Below, piece by piece: positions 30,871 to 31,527 of a stretch of DNA of 31,527 nt (positions are counted from its first letter, which is position 1; every line of letters begins with the position of its first letter). The stretch lies in contig CAMLEX010000001.1 of the NCBI GenBank assembly GCA_946479055.1, positions 1-31,527 of the forward strand, read 5' to 3'. The notes below the pieces were generated by a model. The model did not search any database. It had not been told where the DNA came from and was given only the letters and a program-made list of their open reading frames with translations. This stretch comes from an uncultured Bacteroidota bacterium (lineage in GTDB: Bacteria > Bacteroidota > Bacteroidia > Chitinophagales > Chitinophagaceae). The position numbers and the translations under genes were made by a program.

Positions 30871-31527
30871 TTAACGGTTTATGTTTTTCAACTCTATATC
30901 GGCAACCAGCATGTAATGATCTGAGTAGTTTTTTACGATACGTTTGAATTGGTCAATACGAAAACGCTTATCTGCGAAAATATAGTCAATACGAAGTGTT
31001 GGTGATATAGCGGAAAATGTGCGGCCGATGCCAAATCCTCTTTTCAGAAAGGCATCCTGCATGTTGCCTTTTATTTTAAAATAAGTGTAAGAGTTAGGTA
31101 TATCATTAAGATCACCACAGAATATGAGTGGATAGGGGCTGTCACCTAATACCTGTTCAATAATATCCGTCTGTAATTTACGATTGACCACTCCTTTTTT
31201 AATCTTCGAAAAAATCGTTTTTGAGTTGGAAACAATTCCTTCATCTCCTTCTTTTATTTTATCAATTTTTTCATAATCGGTTTTAACAAGTTGCACTGAT
31301 TGCAGGTGAGTGGTATATACCCTGATGATCCGGTTTTTTAACCTGATATCCGCGTGCATCAATGCTTCGGGCAAGGTAGGCCTGGGATAACGGATCAGGC
31401 CGCTGTCAATGATCGGGAAACGGGAATAAATAACACTGCCAGTAAAAATATTATTGCCATCCAGTTCATGAGAATAATAATAGTATGGATAATGGTAGCA
31501 GTGATTCAGATAGTAATTATAAAGATG
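30871..31527 (-). CDS. Endonuclease/exonuclease/phosphatase family protein (partial)
   Basis: 218 residues are visible. The frame is open to the window edge, so the N-terminus is missing; a TTG at 31374 is not the true start, because conserved sequence continues before it (GSVIYSRFPIIDSG, then YPRPTLPEALMHADIRL). Family motifs: TTHLQS, FCGDLNDIP, RIDYIFAD and SDHYMLVADIEL, which carry the catalytic Asp-Asn and Asp-His pairs of the DNase I-like fold. Members cleave phosphodiesters of DNA, lipids or inositol phosphates; the substrate is unknown. In Bacteroidota such proteins often carry N-terminal membrane helices, which would lie outside the window. Confidence 0.9.
   Translation of the reverse strand, partial: HLYNYYLNHCYHYPYYYYSHELDGNNIFTGSVIYSRFPIIDSGLIRYPRPTLPEALMHADIRLKNRIIRVYTTHLQSVQLVKTDYEKIDKIKEGDEGIVSNSKTIFSKIKKGVVNRKLQTDIIEQVLGDSPYPLIFCGDLNDIPNSYTYFKIKGNMQDAFLKRGFGIGRTFSAISPTLRIDYIFADKRFRIDQFKRIVKNYSDHYMLVADIELKNINR

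Noticed and set aside
1..31527. CRISPR arrays, transposases, phage genes, rRNA or tRNA genes
   Set aside because: No regularly spaced repeats, transposase motifs, or tRNA/rRNA-like folds were seen on either strand.

Overview
The window looks like a chromosomal segment of an AT-rich member of the Bacteroidota, probably Chitinophagaceae or a close relative (the family is inference). The evidence is two secreted proteins with C-terminal type IX secretion (Por/T9SS) sorting domains, an S46 dipeptidyl peptidase, a stand-alone MnmD, and Bacteroidota-style promoters (TTG, about 20 bp, TAnnTTTG). Genes are dense and mostly chromosomal in type. I saw no phage, transposase, CRISPR array, rRNA or tRNA.

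Layout. 0.1-1.8 kb: a TPR lipoprotein on the minus strand. 2.0-10.1 kb: a scattered phenylacetate catabolism set, paaB-paaC-paaD, then paaG-paaI, then paaY. It is interrupted by a secreted double-LamG protein, a glycerate kinase and an unknown membrane protein. paaA and paaE are not beside it. 10.3-11.6 kb: a second T9SS-secreted protein. 11.6-15.1 kb: a two-component block of an NtrC-type sigma-54 activator, a lone receiver protein and a CHASE3 histidine kinase. 15.1-21.9 kb: a block of small and stress-associated genes. These are DUF5670-like and DUF1328 membrane peptides, a DadA-like flavoprotein, two split-barrel flavin-type proteins, topoisomerase IB, a PA2169/DUF2383 four-helix protein, a Cys-rich four-helix protein and a general-stress-type SDR. 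22.0-22.2 kb: a clear TPP riboswitch plus terminator with no thiamine gene after it. 22.2-31.5 kb: a small DUF6970-like secreted protein, Obg GTPase, DPP7-type S46 peptidase, an outer-membrane barrel, dipeptide epimerase, AlkA-type glycosylase, MnmD, CysS and a partial endonuclease/exonuclease/phosphatase protein.

How parts may work together. Seven genes in the 13-21 kb block share an upstream element of the form TGGYA with GG-N10-TC (or GT, GA, AC). It resembles a sigma-54 -24/-12 promoter and mostly lies so that the predicted transcript starts 9-15 nt before the ATG. Because an NtrC-family activator, a receiver and a kinase sit at the edge of this block, I propose a locally encoded, sigma-54-like stress regulon; this is inference from motif alignment by eye. 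DPP7, the barrel protein and the dipeptide epimerase form a plausible dipeptide-use module. The TPP riboswitch is either a relic or a stand-alone thiamine-responsive RNA.
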